From: an uncultured Oscillospiraceae bacterium
GTDB taxonomy: Bacteria; Bacillota; Clostridia; Oscillospirales; Oscillospiraceae
Direction of reading: 5' to 3'
DNA length: 64,000 nucleotides
NCBI GenBank assembly: GCA_944385035.1
Contig: CALWVV010000003.1
Coordinates: 124,001 to 188,000, forward strand
Made by a program: the position numbers and the translations under genes. The number at the start of each line of letters is the position of its first letter. The first letter of the stretch is position 1. Under the pieces are notes generated by a model, which saw only the letters and a program-made list of their open reading frames with translations, did not search any database and was not told where the DNA came from. This document shows positions 32,153 to 40,999 of the stretch, in pieces.

Positions 32153-33760
32153 TTAAAATTTTGCGCCGCCGAACTCCGCCAGCTTCAGACCCTTGTTCCG
32201 GTCCTGTACCCACTGGATGGACCACTGGGACGCAAACAGCAGCAGCTGGTTGCCCTTGTAGTCCTCCACCAGCTTTGCATCGTTGGGAAGAAGCAGGTCC
32301 TCTTCCTTCAGAAGAGGCGCGTCCTCATCCTCCCGCACGATCCACCGCAGGTACTCAAAGGGCAGGCCCTCCTTGTAGAGCTCCACATTGTATTCGCTGC
32401 GCAGGCGGTACTCCAGCACGTCAAATTGCAGGGTACCTACCACGCCCACAATAACCTCCTCCATGCCGGTGTATGGGGTCTTGAAGATCTGGATGGCGCC
32501 CTCCTGGGCGATCTGTTCCACACCCTTCAAAAATTGCTTGCGCTTCATGGTGTCAATGGAGCGAATGCGCTCAAAGTGCTCCGGGGCAAAGGTGGGGATG
32601 GGGTCAAAGGCAAACTTTTTACCCGGCGCACATAGAGTATCTCCGATGGAGAAGATGCCCGGATCAAAGACACCAATGATGTCTCCGGCATAGGCCTCCT
32701 CAATGATCTCCCGCTCGGCAGCCATCAGCTGCTGAGGCCGGGACAGGCGGATTTTCTTGCCGCCCTGCATGTGGTAGACTTCCTTGTCCGCCTCAAACTT
32801 GCCGGAAACCACCCGCATAAAGGCGATCCGGTCCCGGTGGGCCTTGTTCATGTTGGCCTGAATTTTAAACACAAAGGCGGAAAAGTTTTCATCAAAGGAA
32901 TCGATGACCTCATCCCCTGCCTTTCGGGGCAGCGGAGCGGTGGTCATGCGCAAGAACTCCTCAAGGAAGGGTTCCACACCGAAGTTGGTCAGCGCGGACC
33001 CGAAAAACACAGGAGACAGCTTCCCGTGGCGCACCCGGTCCAGGTCAAAATCACAGGAAGCTCCGTCCAGAAGCTCAATTTCGTCCACCAGCTGGTCCCG
33101 CTTGGATTGGCCGATCAGGTCGGCCAGGGCGGGGTCGTCGGGCTCAATCACCGTGGCAGTGGCCGCCTTGGCGTTGGTATTGGAGGTAAAGTGAATGACC
33201 TTCCGGTTCTGCCGGTCGTAGACACCCTGAAATTCCTTGCCGCAGCCGATGGGCCAGTTCATGGCATAGGTGTCGATGCCCAGCTCATGTTCCAACTCCT
33301 CACACAGCTCAAAGGGATCCCGTGCCTCCCGGTCCATCTTATTGATGAAGGTGAAGATAGGGATGTCCCGCATGGCACAAACCTTAAAGAGCTTTCGGGT
33401 CTGGGCCTCCACGCCCTTGGCCGCATCGATGACCATGACGGCGGAGTCGGCAGCCATGAGGGTACGGTAGGTATCCTCCGAGAAGTCCTGGTGGCCGGGG
33501 GTGTCCAGAATGTTGATGCAAAAGCCCTCATACTGGAACTGCATGACAGAAGAAGTGACCGAGATACCACGCTGCTTCTCGATCTCCATCCAGTCGGAGG
33601 TAGCCGCCCTTGTATTCTTCTTTCCCTTCACCTGTCCAGCCTGCGCAATGGCTCCGCCATAGAGGAGGAATTTCTCCGTCAGGGTCGTCTTACCGGCGTC
33701 CGGGTGGGAGATAATGGCAAAGGTTCTTCTGCGTTTGATTTCCGCTTCATAATTCGACAA
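32153..33760 (-). CDS. prfC: Peptide chain release factor 3
   Basis: 535 residues starting at TTG 33760 behind AAGGGAG. GTPase domain: P-loop SHPDAGKTTLTEK, switch I region GISVTSSVMQF, G3 DTPGHQDFSEDTYRTL, G4 NKMDREARD; followed by the RF3-specific barrel and C-terminal domain (TPYTGMEEVIVGVVGTLQF). It recycles RF1/RF2 from the ribosome after peptide release. The promoter TTGCGA-18-TAGAAT lies upstream. It directly follows rplA on the same strand but is separated by a terminator. Confidence 0.96.
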   Translation of the reverse strand: MSNYEAEIKRRRTFAIISHPDAGKTTLTEKFLLYGGAIAQAGQVKGKKNTRAATSDWMEIEKQRGISVTSSVMQFQYEGFCINILDTPGHQDFSEDTYRTLMAADSAVMVIDAAKGVEAQTRKLFKVCAMRDIPIFTFINKMDREARDPFELCEELEHELGIDTYAMNWPIGCGKEFQGVYDRQNRKVIHFTSNTNAKAATATVIEPDDPALADLIGQSKRDQLVDEIELLDGASCDFDLDRVRHGKLSPVFFGSALTNFGVEPFLEEFLRMTTAPLPRKAGDEVIDSFDENFSAFVFKIQANMNKAHRDRIAFMRVVSGKFEADKEVYHMQGGKKIRLSRPQQLMAAEREIIEEAYAGDIIGVFDPGIFSIGDTLCAPGKKFAFDPIPTFAPEHFERIRSIDTMKRKQFLKGVEQIAQEGAIQIFKTPYTGMEEVIVGVVGTLQFDVLEYRLRSEYNVELYKEGLPFEYLRWIVREDEDAPLLKEEDLLLPNDAKLVEDYKGNQLLLFASQWSIQWVQDRNKGLKLAEFGGAKF

Positions 33761-33801
33761 AAGGGTCCACTCCCTTACATAGATTCAAATATAAGCATAT
33801 T

Positions 33802-33831
33802 ATTCTACCATAATAGCCCACCTTATCGCAA
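33802..33831 (-). promoter_or_regulatory. Promoter of prfC
   Basis: TTGCGA (33831-33826), 18-bp spacer, TAGAAT (33807-33802). Confidence 0.6.
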
Positions 33832-33847
33832 GTAAAACCGCAAAAAG

Positions 33848-33877
33848 AAAGACGGAAATCCGAAGATTTCCGTCTTT
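33848..33877 (-). terminator. Terminator of the rpmG-secE-nusG-rplKA operon
   Basis: AAAGACGGAAATC-CGAA-GATTTCCGTCTTT, then TCTTTTTG on the minus strand, 15 bp after rplA. Confidence 0.92.
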
Positions 33878-33892
33878 GTGTCAGAAAATCAA

Positions 33893-34585
33893 TTAGGCCA
33901 GCTTGGCGCCGTTGACCTTGACGCCGGGGCCCATGGTGGCAGCCACGGTGCAGCTCTTGATGTACTGACCCTTGGCAGCAGCGGGCTTAGCCTTGATGAT
34001 CGCGCCCATGATGGCGTTGAAGTTCTCGCTGAGCTTCTCAGCGCCGAAGGAGACCTTGCCGATGGGGCAGTGGATGATGTTGGTCTTGTCCAGACGGTAC
34101 TCCACCTTACCGGCCTTGATCTCGTTGACGGCCTTGGTCACGTCCATGGTGACGGTGCCGGCCTTGGGGGAGGGCATCAGGCCCTTGGGGCCCAGAACCT
34201 TACCCAGACGGCCCACAACACCCATCATGTCGGGAGTGGCAACCACAACGTCAAAGTCGAACCAGTTCTCCTTCTGGATCTTCTCCACCAGATCCATCTC
34301 GCCCACATAGTCGGCGCCGGCCTCACGGGCCTCGTCGGCCTTGGCGGCCTTGGCAAACACCAGCACGCGCTGGGTCTTGCCGGTGCCGTGGGGCAGCACG
34401 ATGGCGCCACGGACCTGCTGGTCAGCGTGACGGGAGTCAACGCCCAGTTTCACGTGCAGCTCGACGGTCTCGTCGAACTTAGCGGTGGCGGTGTCCACCA
34501 CCAGCTTCATAGCCTCGTCAGTGTCATACAGCGCGTTCTTGTCGATCTTCTTGGCGCTGTCCTGATATTTCTTACCTCTAAACAT
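33893..34585 (-). CDS. rplA: 50S ribosomal protein L1
   Basis: 230 residues, normal length. Typical L1 sequence: [35 protein letters not shown], and [20 protein letters not shown]. It forms the mobile L1 stalk near the E site and in many bacteria represses its own operon by binding an mRNA mimic of its rRNA site. It follows rplK by 12 nt. The usual next genes rplJ and rplL are absent; a terminator follows. Confidence 0.98.
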   Translation of the reverse strand: MFRGKKYQDSAKKIDKNALYDTDEAMKLVVDTATAKFDETVELHVKLGVDSRHADQQVRGAIVLPHGTGKTQRVLVFAKAAKADEAREAGADYVGEMDLVEKIQKENWFDFDVVVATPDMMGVVGRLGKVLGPKGLMPSPKAGTVTMDVTKAVNEIKAGKVEYRLDKTNIIHCPIGKVSFGAEKLSENFNAIMGAIIKAKPAAAKGQYIKSCTVAATMGPGVKVNGAKLA

Positions 34586-34597
34586 CTTCTACCCTCC

Positions 34598-35023
34598 TTA
34601 CTCGCCCACCAGGATACCCATGGAGCGGGCAGTGCCGGCGATCATGCTCATAGCGGCCTCGATGCTGGCGGCGTTCAGGTCGGGCATCTTGGTCTCGGCA
34701 ATCTTGCGGACGTCTTCCTTGCTGATGGTGGCAACCTTGTTCTTGTTGGGCACACCGGAAGCCTTCTCCAGGCCACAGGCCTTCTTGATCAGCACGGGAG
34801 CGGGGGGAGTCTTGGTGATAAAGGTGAAGGAGCGGTCAGCGTAGACGGTGATGATGACAGGGATGATCATGCCCACGTCATTCTTGGTCCGCTCGTTGAA
34901 CTCCTTGGTGAAAGCGGCAATGTTCACGCCGTGCTGGCCCAGAGCGGGACCAACAGGGGGAGCGGGGGTTGCCTTGCCGGCGGGGATCTGCAGTTTTACA
35001 TATCCAGTTACTTTCTGTGCCAC
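34598..35023 (-). CDS. rplK: 50S ribosomal protein L11
   Basis: 141 residues starting at GTG 35023 behind TGGAGGTG. Typical L11: [20 protein letters not shown] at the N-terminus, [20 protein letters not shown] near the linker to the rRNA-binding C-domain. It builds the GTPase-associated centre and is the thiostrepton target site. Part of the operon with rplA downstream and nusG upstream; a 270-bp untranslated spacer separates it from nusG. Confidence 0.98.
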   Translation of the reverse strand: MAQKVTGYVKLQIPAGKATPAPPVGPALGQHGVNIAAFTKEFNERTKNDVGMIIPVIITVYADRSFTFITKTPPAPVLIKKACGLEKASGVPNKNKVATISKEDVRKIAETKMPDLNAASIEAAMSMIAGTARSMGILVGE

Positions 35024-35295
35024 GAAAGAGCACCTCCATTTGAAAAATGTGGTCGTTTGGCGGGACCTCTCCGGTCCCTCCCACGTTCATGCGGCAAACG
35101 CCGCAAGAGTTTTTTCGGTTGTCGCGCCGTTATCTTCCCTGCTCGGGAATTCGGCACTTCTGGTTGTCATGCCTCGCCTGTTCGCCACACGCGGCTCCCC
35201 TTCGCCTCGGGACATAAACATTCGGGCTTTGCCCTCTTTGGTTTATATCCCTCGCTCCGGTCCATCCGCGCTGCTCACAACGGCTCGGGCACTTC
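35024..35295 (-). promoter_or_regulatory. Leader region upstream of rplK-rplA
   Basis: 270 bp without a gene. Near rplK, GTGGGAGGGACC and GGTCCCGCC...CCAC on the RNA fold into a hairpin (35049-35084) with an interrupted stem. A second hairpin, ATAAACATTCGGGC against GCCCTCTTTGGTTTAT (35214-35246), lies further upstream. Autoregulatory binding by L1 is a reasonable guess, not shown. Confidence 0.4.
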
Positions 35296-35820
35296 TTATT
35301 CATTAGCGGGCTCCACCTGGTCCAGCTCCAGCTCCACGGGGGTTTCCCGTCCAAACATGGACACCACCACGCGGACCTTGTTGTGATCCAGGTCGATCTC
35401 CTCCACAGTACCCAGGAAGGATTCCAGGGCGCCGTCGGTGATGCGTACGGTATCGCCCAGCTGATAGCTGACTACGATCTCCCGCTTCTCCACCCCAAGG
35501 GCGGCCACGTCGGCATCGGAGAGGGGGATGGCCTTGTTGCCCTCGCCCAAAAATCCGGTGACGCCGCGGATATTGCGCACCACATGCCAGGTCTCGTCGT
35601 TCATCACCATCTTCACCAGCACATAGCCGGGGAACACCTTGCGCTCCACTTCCTTGGGGCCATTGTCGGTGATCTCGGTGACGGTTTCCAGGGGGATACT
35701 GATCTCATGGATCAGCTCCTGCATGCCGCGGTTCTCAACGTACTTTTCAATGGTGGCCTTCACCGTATTCTCATAGCCGGAATAGGTGTGTACCACATAC
35801 CAATTCGCATTGTCAGCCAT
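35296..35820 (-). CDS. nusG: Transcription termination/antitermination factor NusG
   Basis: 174 residues from the ATG at 35820, 9 nt past AAGGTG; a GTG at 35829 overlaps that site. N-terminal NGN domain (NWYVVHTYSGYENTVKATIE ... FPGYVLVKM ... VRNIRGVTGFLG) and C-terminal KOW domain (LGDTVRITDGALESFLGTVE). It binds RNA polymerase and affects pausing, Rho-linked termination and coupling to ribosomes. Follows secE by 10 nt. Confidence 0.97.
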   Translation of the reverse strand: MADNANWYVVHTYSGYENTVKATIEKYVENRGMQELIHEISIPLETVTEITDNGPKEVERKVFPGYVLVKMVMNDETWHVVRNIRGVTGFLGEGNKAIPLSDADVAALGVEKREIVVSYQLGDTVRITDGALESFLGTVEEIDLDHNKVRVVVSMFGRETPVELELDQVEPANE

Positions 35821-35830
35821 CTGCTTCACC

Positions 35831-36103
35831 TTAGCCCAGCTTTGTGAGGATCAGCTCGATAGCCTGTCCAGCCACAAAGTCAAACAGCCAGATAAACACA
35901 CCCACAATAACGACGCAGGCAATGACGATCAGGGTATTGTTGATGGTCTGCTTGCGGGTGGGCCACTGAACCTTCTTCAGCTCGCTCTTCATGTCTTTGA
36001 ACCACTTAGCGGCGCGGGCGAAGAAACCGGGCTTTGACTTTTTCTCGGCCTTCTTGTCCTTTTTAGCCTGGACGGCCTGCTCTACCTTTTCGTTCTCAGC
36101 CAT
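35831..36103 (-). CDS. secE: Preprotein translocase subunit SecE
   Basis: 90 residues. A charged Lys/Glu-rich N-terminus of about 28 residues, the conserved amphipathic helix KWFKDMKSELKKVQWPTRKQ and one transmembrane helix (LIVIACVVIVGVFIWLFDF). It clamps SecY in the translocon. Normal Gram-positive length plus a somewhat long charged head. Operon rpmG-secE-nusG-rplK-rplA. Confidence 0.95.
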   Translation of the reverse strand: MAENEKVEQAVQAKKDKKAEKKSKPGFFARAAKWFKDMKSELKKVQWPTRKQTINNTLIVIACVVIVGVFIWLFDFVAGQAIELILTKLG

Positions 36104-36139
36104 TATTACCCTTCTTTCATGTCAGCCTTCTGGGACAAA

Positions 36140-36307
36140 TTACTTCGTCTCATTGTGAACAGTGTGCTTTCTGCAGAAGGGACAATACTTGTTCAGCTCC
36201 AGACGGTCGGGGGTATTCTTCTTGTTCTTCATGGTGTTGTAGTTTCTCTGCTTGCACTCAGAGCACCGGAGGGTGATCTTAATGCGAGCGCCGGCCTTAC
36301 CTGCCAT
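36140..36307 (-). CDS. rpmG: 50S ribosomal protein L33 (zinc form)
   Basis: 55 residues from the ATG at 36307 behind AGGAGGTG; the open frame upstream of it is not coding. Contains two CxxC knuckles (RCSECKQRN and YCPFCRKHT), so it is the zinc-binding C+ form. First gene of the secE-nusG operon, 36 nt before secE, a standard arrangement in Firmicutes. Confidence 0.95.
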   Translation of the reverse strand: MAGKAGARIKITLRCSECKQRNYNTMKNKKNTPDRLELNKYCPFCRKHTVHNETK

Positions 36308-36551
36308 TTGTCGGCACCTCCTTTTTAATTTCCACAGGGTCTCCGAACGAATCTTTACCAAAAAGAAAACGCCGGACACGGCCTGCCTTTTGCCGAATCC
36401 AGCGCCCGCGGGCGCACTGGGACGCCCAGGGTCACGGTGAAGATTCGGCTTTTGTTTGCCTCCCTGTGTTCCAAGATTTGGTCCAGGGGATCGTGCGTCA
36501 AACACCGTAAAAATGTGCACGACAAATAAGCCCCTTTTCACAGGTATGAAT

Positions 36552-36580
36552 ACTATACCACTTCTTCCCTGCCGCGTCAA
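36552..36580 (-). promoter_or_regulatory. Promoter of the rpmG-secE-nusG-rplKA operon
   Basis: TTGACG (36580-36575), 17-bp spacer, TATAGT (36557-36552). Confidence 0.85.
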
Positions 36581-36631
36581 GCATTTTCTTTTTATATTTG
36601 TTAGATTTCCGTTAAAAGACAGAAAATAGAT

Positions 36632-36660
36632 TTGCATTCCGCTCTGTGGTATGTTATACT
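36632..36660 (+). promoter_or_regulatory. Promoter of the CBS-domain membrane gene
   Basis: TTGCAT (36632-36637), 17-bp spacer, TATACT (36655-36660). Confidence 0.75.
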
Positions 36661-36742
36661 CCTGACTAAAATACACATATCTCATGTAGTATTTTCCAGT
36701 TTTGCCCAAAAATATTCAAAAAATGGAGTTGATCGTTTCCTT

Positions 36743-37999
36743 ATGGATCTTGACAGTGCCAGTATCGGAATGTTAGTTGCCCTTGTTATTTTGGTGGCCA
36801 TGTCCGCCTATTTTTCCGCTACTGAAACCGCATTCACCTCTCTCAACCGCATCCGTCTGAAAAACAAAGCCGACAACGGCAGCCGCCGGGCCGCGAAAAC
36901 CCTGGCCCTGGCGGAAGAATATGACAAGCTTCTCTCCACCATCCTGATCGGCAACAATATTGTCAACAACGTGGCCACCACCGTGGGCGCGGTGCTGTTT
37001 ATCAAGCTGGTGGGCGAGCAGCGGGGGCCCGCGGTCTCCGCCACAGTGCTGACCATCGTGATTCTGATTTTCGGCGAGGTCTCCCCCAAGAGCCTGGCCA
37101 AGGAGCACCCGGAGCAGTTTGCCATGTTCTCCGCTCCCCTGCTGAAGCTCTTTATGATTTTGCTCACCCCGGCGAATTTCCTCTTTGGTCAGTGGAAGAA
37201 ACTGCTGAGCATTGTGTTCCGCAACAGTGAGGATGATGGCATCACCGAGGAAGAGCTGGTGGGCATGGTGGACCAGGCGGAAACCGAGGGCGGTCTGGAC
37301 GAGCACGAAAGCGATCTGATCCGCAACGCCATTGAATTTACCGACCTGGAAGTATCCGAGATCCTCACCCCCCGAGTGGATCTGGTGGCCGCCGAGGAAG
37401 ACAGCTCCATGGAGGAAGTGGCCGCCCTGTTTGCTGAGAGCGGCTACTCCCGGATCCCCATCTATCACGAGACCATTGACAACATTGTGGGCGTCATCCA
37501 CGAAAAGGACTTTTACGCCGCCCGCTACCGTGGGGAGACCATGGTGAAAAACCTGAAGTCCCCCGTCTTTTACACCACGGGCAACACCCAGGTATCGGAG
37601 CTTTTGCGTATCCTTCAAAAGAATAAAGCCCACATGGCCGTGGTGGTGGATGAGTACGGCGGTACCCAGGGTATCGCCACCCTGGAAGACATTCTGGAGG
37701 AGCTGGTGGGCGAAATCTGGGATGAGCACGACGAGGTCATTGAGACCTTCCAGAAGCAGTCTGACGGCAGCTACCTCATCGCCTGCTCTGCCGACCTGGA
37801 CGATATGTACGACCTGTTCCAGGTAAAGGGAGAATGCGATGCCGCCACCGTCTCCGGCTGGGTGATGGAGCAGGTGGGCCGGGTCCCCGAGGTAGGCGAC
37901 CACTTCCAGGCCGAGGGCCTGGATGTCACCGTTACAAAGGTGGAGCACCGCCGGGTGCTGGAGATCCAGGTGCGCACTCTGGAGGAGCCGGAAACCTGA
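36743..37999 (+). CDS. CorC/HlyC-type CBS-domain membrane protein
   Basis: 418 residues from the ATG at 36743; an earlier ATG (36632) overlaps the promoter. Domain order: DUF21/CNNM membrane domain with about four helices and the conserved [19 protein letters not shown], a CBS pair ([57 protein letters not shown]), and the C-terminal CorC_HlyC domain. Family members export magnesium or cobalt or support membrane resistance. Ends at a long hairpin (38021). Confidence 0.92.
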   Translation: MDLDSASIGMLVALVILVAMSAYFSATETAFTSLNRIRLKNKADNGSRRAAKTLALAEEYDKLLSTILIGNNIVNNVATTVGAVLFIKLVGEQRGPAVSATVLTIVILIFGEVSPKSLAKEHPEQFAMFSAPLLKLFMILLTPANFLFGQWKKLLSIVFRNSEDDGITEEELVGMVDQAETEGGLDEHESDLIRNAIEFTDLEVSEILTPRVDLVAAEEDSSMEEVAALFAESGYSRIPIYHETIDNIVGVIHEKDFYAARYRGETMVKNLKSPVFYTTGNTQVSELLRILQKNKAHMAVVVDEYGGTQGIATLEDILEELVGEIWDEHDEVIETFQKQSDGSYLIACSADLDDMYDLFQVKGECDAATVSGWVMEQVGRVPEVGDHFQAEGLDVTVTKVEHRRVLEIQVRTLEEPET

Positions 38000-38020
38000 T
38001 TTTCCCATAAACATAAGGTC

Positions 38021-38053
38021 CGGGACCATACAAATTGTATGGTCCCGAATTTT
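38021..38053. terminator. Terminator hairpin, also related to the 39671 repeat
   Basis: Perfect palindromic stem CGGGACCATACAA-A-TTGTATGGTCCCG (38021-38047) followed by AATTTTTT on the plus strand. The same core recurs at 39671-39709. Confidence 0.85.
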
Positions 38054-38072
38054 TTATACCTTTTGTATTTGC

Positions 38073-39221
38073 TTATTCCCCATTTACCGGGATATCCACC
38101 CCGCACACGGTCACATAGTCCACCTGGCTGGGGTCAATGATCCGGTCGGGCATGCCGTAAACCGGAATGGGCTCATACTCCATCCGCCGCTCCACATAGC
38201 ACTCCCCGGCGTAGGCGTGGTCCTCGGTCTCAAAGCCGTCCTGGCATCTGGACAGCACTGCCGTCCGGGGCACAATGACCGTCCCGTCCTTCATGTGGAG
38301 CTCCACCTCCAAGGCGCCCCAGCAGTCCATCTCCCCATAGGCCGACCGCAGACCGTCCCGGATGGTTTTTCCCGCCTGAAGGTCCGCCTCTGTTGCCTCT
38401 ACCCAGTGGTGCTGGTAGCAGGACCCCCCCTCCACTCGGGCAAGGGCCCGGAAGGGAGAGATCTCCAGCTGGGTCAGGGTGGTCGTGCCGTCCAGATAGG
38501 GAAGCTCCAGATCAGGGGTCAGGCGGATGGTCTCATTGGGATAGTTCAGCTCCACATCCTCAAATACCACATTTCCCTCCCAAAGAGGGAGCTTCACCCA
38601 TTCCTCCTTTTCCCAGTTCCAGCCGTCCCATTGGAGCGGTTTCAGAACAATGTCCGCCGTCTCGCCCACCACCGAATTGAGGATAGGCCAGCCGGAGCAG
38701 TAGGTGATGGTCCTTGTCTGCTCATCCCAGGTGAATTTCGATGTGCCGCTGCCGTATATTCCCTCACCGTTCTCCGCCTCCAGGTCCCACTCGGTGTATA
38801 AATCAAGATACTCCTCCGGTGGCTCATAGACAAAGTCTTTGGGCACTCTCATCTCCACCCAAATATAGAGCATCCTGTCGTCTCCCGCGCACCGGCTCAG
38901 GGTGACCTCCCAGCCGTCCACGGTTTTGGTCTGCCCAATCTCACAGGTCAGCTTTTCCAGCAGCTCTTGTTCCTCTGAGGATTGGAAAGAAAAGAGTCCT
39001 CCCCAGGTTCCGTTCATCGCCGCAGCCAGGGCTCCCATCGTCAAAATCAGAGCGGCCGCAATGCCGATCACCACGCCCCGGCTTACTTTCTTTACCTTCC
39101 CCTTGGCTCCTTCTGTCATCGTTCCCTCCTGTTCCGCCGCCCGGCACAGCCGCTGGGCCAGCTCCGCCTGTTCCTCCTGGGTAAACCGGATGTTCGCAAA
39201 GCCCTCTTTGATTCCTTTCAT
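38073..39221 (-). CDS. Anti-sigma factor-like membrane protein (DUF4179-like)
   Basis: 382 residues from the ATG at 39221 (CTGGAGGTGG upstream). An N-terminal cytoplasmic helical segment of about 50 residues (IRFTQEEQAELAQRLCRAA), one transmembrane helix (GVVIGIAAALILTMGALAAA), and a large extracytoplasmic beta-rich region (residues about 70-380). This layout matches DUF4179-type anti-sigma factors, which hold an ECF sigma factor at the membrane. Its ATG overlaps the end of the adjoining sigma gene (ATGA at 39218-39221), but that sigma gene is broken, so this protein may have lost its partner. Confidence 0.75.
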   Translation of the reverse strand: MKGIKEGFANIRFTQEEQAELAQRLCRAAEQEGTMTEGAKGKVKKVSRGVVIGIAAALILTMGALAAAMNGTWGGLFSFQSSEEQELLEKLTCEIGQTKTVDGWEVTLSRCAGDDRMLYIWVEMRVPKDFVYEPPEEYLDLYTEWDLEAENGEGIYGSGTSKFTWDEQTRTITYCSGWPILNSVVGETADIVLKPLQWDGWNWEKEEWVKLPLWEGNVVFEDVELNYPNETIRLTPDLELPYLDGTTTLTQLEISPFRALARVEGGSCYQHHWVEATEADLQAGKTIRDGLRSAYGEMDCWGALEVELHMKDGTVIVPRTAVLSRCQDGFETEDHAYAGECYVERRMEYEPIPVYGMPDRIIDPSQVDYVTVCGVDIPVNGE

Positions 39222-39591
39222 CGTTCCACCTCCAGTTCCTTGGCCAACAGCTTCCGGCTTCGGCTCAGCCGTTTCCGGGCCGCCGCCGGGGTGCAGGAGC
39301 ACAGCTTGGCAATCTCGTCCAGGCTGTATCCCTCATAATAAAAGAGGTACGCCGCCGCCCCGCGCTCTTCAGCAGATTTTTACAGGCGTTGATGGCCATT
39401 CTTAAAATGTAGGCTTTTTCATGCTCCCGGTCTGCAAATGTCCTGTTCTGTTCCAACAGCTTGAGAAAAATCTCCTGGCAGATATCCTGGGCGTCCTCCC
39501 GTGTGAGGGAATAGGTTAGGCACAGACGCAAAATAGGGTTGGCGTAGTCCGCAACAAACCGCTGGGCCTCTGCCGGTGAATTCCACTCCAT
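39218..39591 (-). pseudogene. ECF RNA polymerase sigma factor with internal deletion/frameshift
   Basis: The first frame from the ATG at 39591 reads sigma region 2 (FVADYANPILRLCLTYSLT, QDICQEIFLKLLEQ, AYILRMAINACKNLL). At about 39351-39372 the coding sense jumps to another frame that reads a good region 4 (AAAYLFYYEGYSLDEIAKLC, PAAARKRLSRSRKLLAKELE) and ends at 39218 over the anti-sigma start. In comparison with normal ECF factors (about 165 residues) roughly 40 linker residues are missing and the deletion is not a multiple of three. The uninterrupted product would be a region-2-only 108-residue protein with a nonsense tail. I call it a pseudogene; an assembly error is the alternative. Confidence 0.78.
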
Positions 39592-39670
39592 CTGTCCCTC
39601 GACCTCCTTTCACCCATAACACAACTGAGCACGGCTCATTGTGACCGTACCGTTTCGAATCACTTATTGA

Positions 39671-39709
39671 ATAAGCCGGGACCATACATTTTGTATAGTC
39701 CCGGCTTAT
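39671..39709. repeat. Inverted repeat at the end of the second anti-sigma gene
   Basis: ATAAGCCGGGACCATACA (39671-39688) pairs with TGTATAGTCCCGGCTTAT (39692-39709), one mismatch. The core matches the hairpin at 38021-38047, and the 30 bp after both copies are also similar. Could terminate the downstream-reading minus transcript. Confidence 0.65.
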
Positions 39710-39739
39710 AATACGTTTTGTATCTGTTTTTTCGCCTGT

Positions 39740-40327
39740 TTATGCCAAATGACACTCCAGATAGGTGCCTTCCGGTGTCTCCAGATACACAGGGCCGTCC
39801 CAGCCCTCTCCGGCGATCCACAGCTGGCTGCCCAAAAACACATCGCCGTCGGTATAGGGGACGTCCTCCCCCTGGGCATAAGTGCCCACCTGGCCCAGGC
39901 TGCGGCAGCCCTCGGGCAGGGTGTCCAGTACCTGGTCCTCCTCATAGCGGTGCTGGTAGGAATAGACCTCGTCCCCCGCCGGCACCATCAGGATGAGCAC
40001 CTCACCACGCAAGCCGGAGGAAGCATTCCCGCTCCCCGCTTCTTCGGGGGCCGTAGCCGTCTCAGAGGAGGCCGGTGCATCGCCGCCGGTGTTTCCGGCC
40101 CAGTCCTCGGTGGCCGCACCCGCACTGGAACTTCCCGAGGAGCTGTTGGCACTCCACCATCCGTTCTGGACTACGCCATAACCGATGGTCAGCATAATGG
40201 CCAGGCAGGCCGCCAGAGAGATCCAGGCATCCCGGTTCCACTTTTTCCGGCTCACCGGCTCCTCTGCCTCTTTGATCAGGTCGTCATCCAACAGTCCCAT
40301 AGCCTCCAGCAGATGTTCCCGTGTCAT
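39740..40327 (-). CDS. Anti-sigma factor-like membrane protein
   Basis: 195 residues. A short cytoplasmic N-terminus (MTREHLLEAMGLLDDDLIKE), one transmembrane helix (WISLAACLAIMLTIGYGVV), a Ser/Ala/Gly/Thr-rich linker (about residues 58-105) and an extracytoplasmic domain of about 90 residues. Start overlaps the sigma stop by ATGA (40324-40327), so the pair is co-translated. By position it should restrain the sigma factor encoded just upstream. No named family recognised. Confidence 0.75.
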   Translation of the reverse strand: MTREHLLEAMGLLDDDLIKEAEEPVSRKKWNRDAWISLAACLAIMLTIGYGVVQNGWWSANSSSGSSSAGAATEDWAGNTGGDAPASSETATAPEEAGSGNASSGLRGEVLILMVPAGDEVYSYQHRYEEDQVLDTLPEGCRSLGQVGTYAQGEDVPYTDGDVFLGSQLWIAGEGWDGPVYLETPEGTYLECHLA

Positions 40328-40884
40328 ACAGCCACCCCCTCCCGCTCCAGCTCCGCCTTCAGCTTTTTCCGCAGGCGGTGAAGCCTGGACTTCACCTGTC
40401 CCTCCGTCATAAAAAATTCCCCTCTCAGCTCTTCCAGGCTCTCCAGATGGAAGTACCGGCGGATAAAGAGCTTCCGGTCCAACTCCTCCTGGCGGCGGAG
40501 AAAGGCCGAAATGATGGCTGCCGTCTCCCTGGCCTCCAGGGCCTCATCCGGGCCGTGCCGGTCCGGCAGACAGTCCTCCAGCTCGTGCAGGGCGATCTCC
40601 ACCTGGTTTCCACCCCGTTTGGCCGCTCGGACCCGGCGCCACCGGTCCAGGGAGAGGTTGCGGGTGAGTTTTCCGAAGAAGGCAGATAACATGTTGGGCC
40701 GCTGGGGGGGCATGGCATTCCAGGCATGGAGCCAGGTGTCGTTGACGCACTCCTCCGCATCCTCCTCCTGCTCCAGAATCCGCCGGGCTATGGTGTGGCA
40801 GTAGGCCCCGTATTTCTCCTGACTGGCCTCAATGGCCTGTTGGGACCGGGCCCAATAGAGGTCGATGATCTTGCCGTCCTCCAC
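40324..40884 (-). CDS. ECF-type RNA polymerase sigma factor
   Basis: 186 residues from the GTG at 40884, preferred because GGAGGG lies 5 nt upstream; an ATG at 40917 has no such site. Region 2: YCHTIARRILEQEEDAEECV, NDTWLHAWNAMPPQRP, LTRNLSLDRWRR. Region 4: ELDRKLFIRRYFHLESLEEL, MTEGQVKSRLHRLRKKLKAE. Acts with the membrane anti-sigma protein encoded downstream. No autoregulatory promoter recognised, because the sigma specificity is unknown. Confidence 0.9.
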   Translation of the reverse strand: MEDGKIIDLYWARSQQAIEASQEKYGAYCHTIARRILEQEEDAEECVNDTWLHAWNAMPPQRPNMLSAFFGKLTRNLSLDRWRRVRAAKRGGNQVEIALHELEDCLPDRHGPDEALEARETAAIISAFLRRQEELDRKLFIRRYFHLESLEELRGEFFMTEGQVKSRLHRLRKKLKAELEREGVAV

Positions 40885-40964
40885 CGCAAGCCCTCCTTTC
40901 CTTGTGTTTTTCTTCATTTTAATTCATTCCGAAACGCAATACAATCCCGCTCATCCACATAGAC

Positions 40965-40999
40965 GCAAAAAAGCGCCGGAGGTTGCTCCTCCGGCGCTT
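40965..40999 (-). terminator. Terminator of the flavin reductase-rubredoxin gene
   Basis: AAGCGCCGGAGG-TTGCT-CCTCCGGCGCTT (40971-40999) followed on the minus strand by TTTT. Confidence 0.9.

Larger units (their letters stand above)
36308..36742. other. Divergent promoter region with structured leader
   Basis: No gene. Minus-strand leader of about 240 nt contains an extended hairpin closed by GCCGAATC (36392-36399) and GATTCGGC (36442-36449). Two divergent promoters lie at 36552-36580 (minus) and 36632-36660 (plus). Confidence 0.6.
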
